A stretch of 64,000 nt of DNA from Clostridium manihotivorum. GTDB lineage: Bacteria; Bacillota; Clostridia; Clostridiales; Clostridiaceae. Positions within the stretch are counted from its first letter, which is position 1. Every line of letters begins with the position of its first letter. Shown here in pieces: positions 63,298 through 64,000 of the stretch. The notes beneath the pieces were generated by a model that made no database searches, was not told the origin of the DNA, and was given only the letters and a program-made list of their open reading frames with translations. The position numbers and the translations under genes are program-made. Location of the stretch: contig NZ_CP025746.1 in the NCBI RefSeq assembly GCF_004015185.1, forward strand, positions 2,311,776 through 2,375,775. Direction: 5' to 3'.

Positions 63298-63822
63298 ATG
63301 GAATATAATTTAAATGAAAATACTCTGGAAGAAGAATTAAAATATACTGGAGATTTTATAAAAGTTGTAAGAACGAAAGTAACTCTTCCTGATGGAATGG
63401 AAGGCTATAGAGATATAGTAAGGCATCCTGGTGCAGTTGCTATAGTGGCTATTAAGGATAATGGAAAGATACTAGTAGTTGAGCAGTTTAGAAAGCCAGT
63501 TGAGAAAGAATTGCTAGAGATTCCAGCGGGAAAGCTTAATAAAGGAGAAGATCCTTTGGAAGCTGCAAAAAGAGAACTTAAGGAGGAAACTGGATATAGC
63601 TGTGAGGATATTCAGTACTTAGGAAAAATAGCCACCGCACCTGGGTTTTGTGATGAATATATATCTATATATAAGGCCACGGGATTAACTAAAGGGGATA
63701 CGGATTTTGATGAGGATGAATTTATTAATCTGAAAGAATTTAGTTTAGAGGACTTAAAGATACTTATTAGAGAAGGTAAAATTGAAGATGGCAAGACAAT
63801 TGCATCTCTTCAGTTCTTATAA
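63298..63822 (+). CDS. nudF: Nudix hydrolase, ADP-ribose pyrophosphatase type
   Basis: 174 residues. The Nudix box is present in full: a glycine-led AGKLNKGEDPLEAAKREL followed by KEETGY. The N-terminal domain-swapping strand region and HPGAVAIVAIKDNGKILVVE, together with APGFCDEYISIYKA downstream, fit the ADP-ribose pyrophosphatase group (B. subtilis NudF), which splits ADP-ribose into AMP and ribose-5-phosphate. Upstream site TGGAGG. In clostridia this gene lies near spo0A. Confidence 0.9.
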   Translation: MEYNLNENTLEEELKYTGDFIKVVRTKVTLPDGMEGYRDIVRHPGAVAIVAIKDNGKILVVEQFRKPVEKELLEIPAGKLNKGEDPLEAAKRELKEETGYSCEDIQYLGKIATAPGFCDEYISIYKATGLTKGDTDFDEDEFINLKEFSLEDLKILIREGKIEDGKTIASLQFL

Positions 63823-63991
63823 ACTTAGCGTTTTACATAATATATACTACAATTTGTTAGATATTTAAAAGTATAAAATCTTAATTAGGAAAAAAAGTTC
63901 ATCTTATATTCACCATTTACATAATTTCTTTAAGTATATCTTTGGAGATTTGAACATAATATTTATTAAGGAAAAAAAGGGGGATAAAAAG

Positions 63992-64000
63992 ATGAACGCA
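63992..64000 (+). CDS. First codons of a gene running off the window
   Basis: ATG AAC GCA at the right edge is preceded by AAGGGGGA at 12 nt, a strong ribosome binding site. Nothing can be said of the product. In related genomes a spoIIM gene often follows the Nudix gene, but that is only a guess from context. Confidence 0.5.

Overview
The window is low-GC Gram-positive chromosome of a spore former, best explained as a Clostridium sensu stricto species. Supporting signs are AT-rich DNA, strong GGAGG ribosome binding sites with many TTG/GTG starts, a complete spoIIIA operon, spoIVB and spo0A, an MurE with the meso-DAP motif DNPR, and a gene order (dcw cluster, ylm cluster, spoIIIA, nusB-folD-xse-ispA-dxs-tlyA-nadK-argR-recN-spoIVB-spo0A) typical of clostridia. 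The species cannot be named. No tRNA, rRNA or CRISPR array is visible.

Layout. 1-8335 is a surface polysaccharide locus: a + strand set (initiating sugar-phosphate transferase, O-antigen ligase/polymerase-like protein, GT4 and WecG/TagA/CpsF glycosyltransferases) converging on a - strand operon (GT4, GT2, FchA-like cyclodeaminase). 8851-11010 carries pdaA (-) and ychF (+). 11465-21385 is the division/cell wall cluster mraZ-rsmH-ftsL-spoVD-murE-murF-mraY-spoVE, with three MraZ boxes in front. A frameshifted IS4-family element (about 21409-23145) splits it from ftsQ, the DUF881-sbp-DUF881 trio and the ylm genes (yggS, sepF, yggT, ylmH, divIVA), a DksA-like gene, rluD, pyrR and a THUMP methyltransferase. 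rqcH lies on the - strand. 36123-41512 is a compact type IV pilus-like operon with ATPase, platform protein, four prepilin-like proteins (one of only 56 residues) and PilM/N/O-like proteins, followed by aroK, efp and a zinc-ribbon gene. 43793-48715 is spoIIIAA-AH. 48800-61612 is asp23 to spo0A, the last with a Spo0A box lying on the -10 of a sigma-H-like promoter. The end holds two tandem S-box (SAM riboswitch)-like RNAs, an orphan 118-residue gene, a Nudix hydrolase and the first codons of another gene.

The most unusual content is non-coding. (i) A dispersed family of about 180-nt elements (five full copies, two degenerate tandem copies, one remnant) shares a terminal stem ACTGTT/AACAGT, a second stem CGCCTGCC/GGCAG and, in most copies, a final terminator-like hairpin. 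Most copies begin inside the T-tract of another gene's intrinsic terminator. (ii) Two S-box-like leaders, each with its own terminator and the first with a near-consensus promoter, stand before no recognisable methionine gene. (iii) A second repeat superfamily (families B and C) with ACCACTTC/GAAGTGGT ends fills several gaps. (iv) A heptamer-type tandem repeat separates dxs from tlyA.
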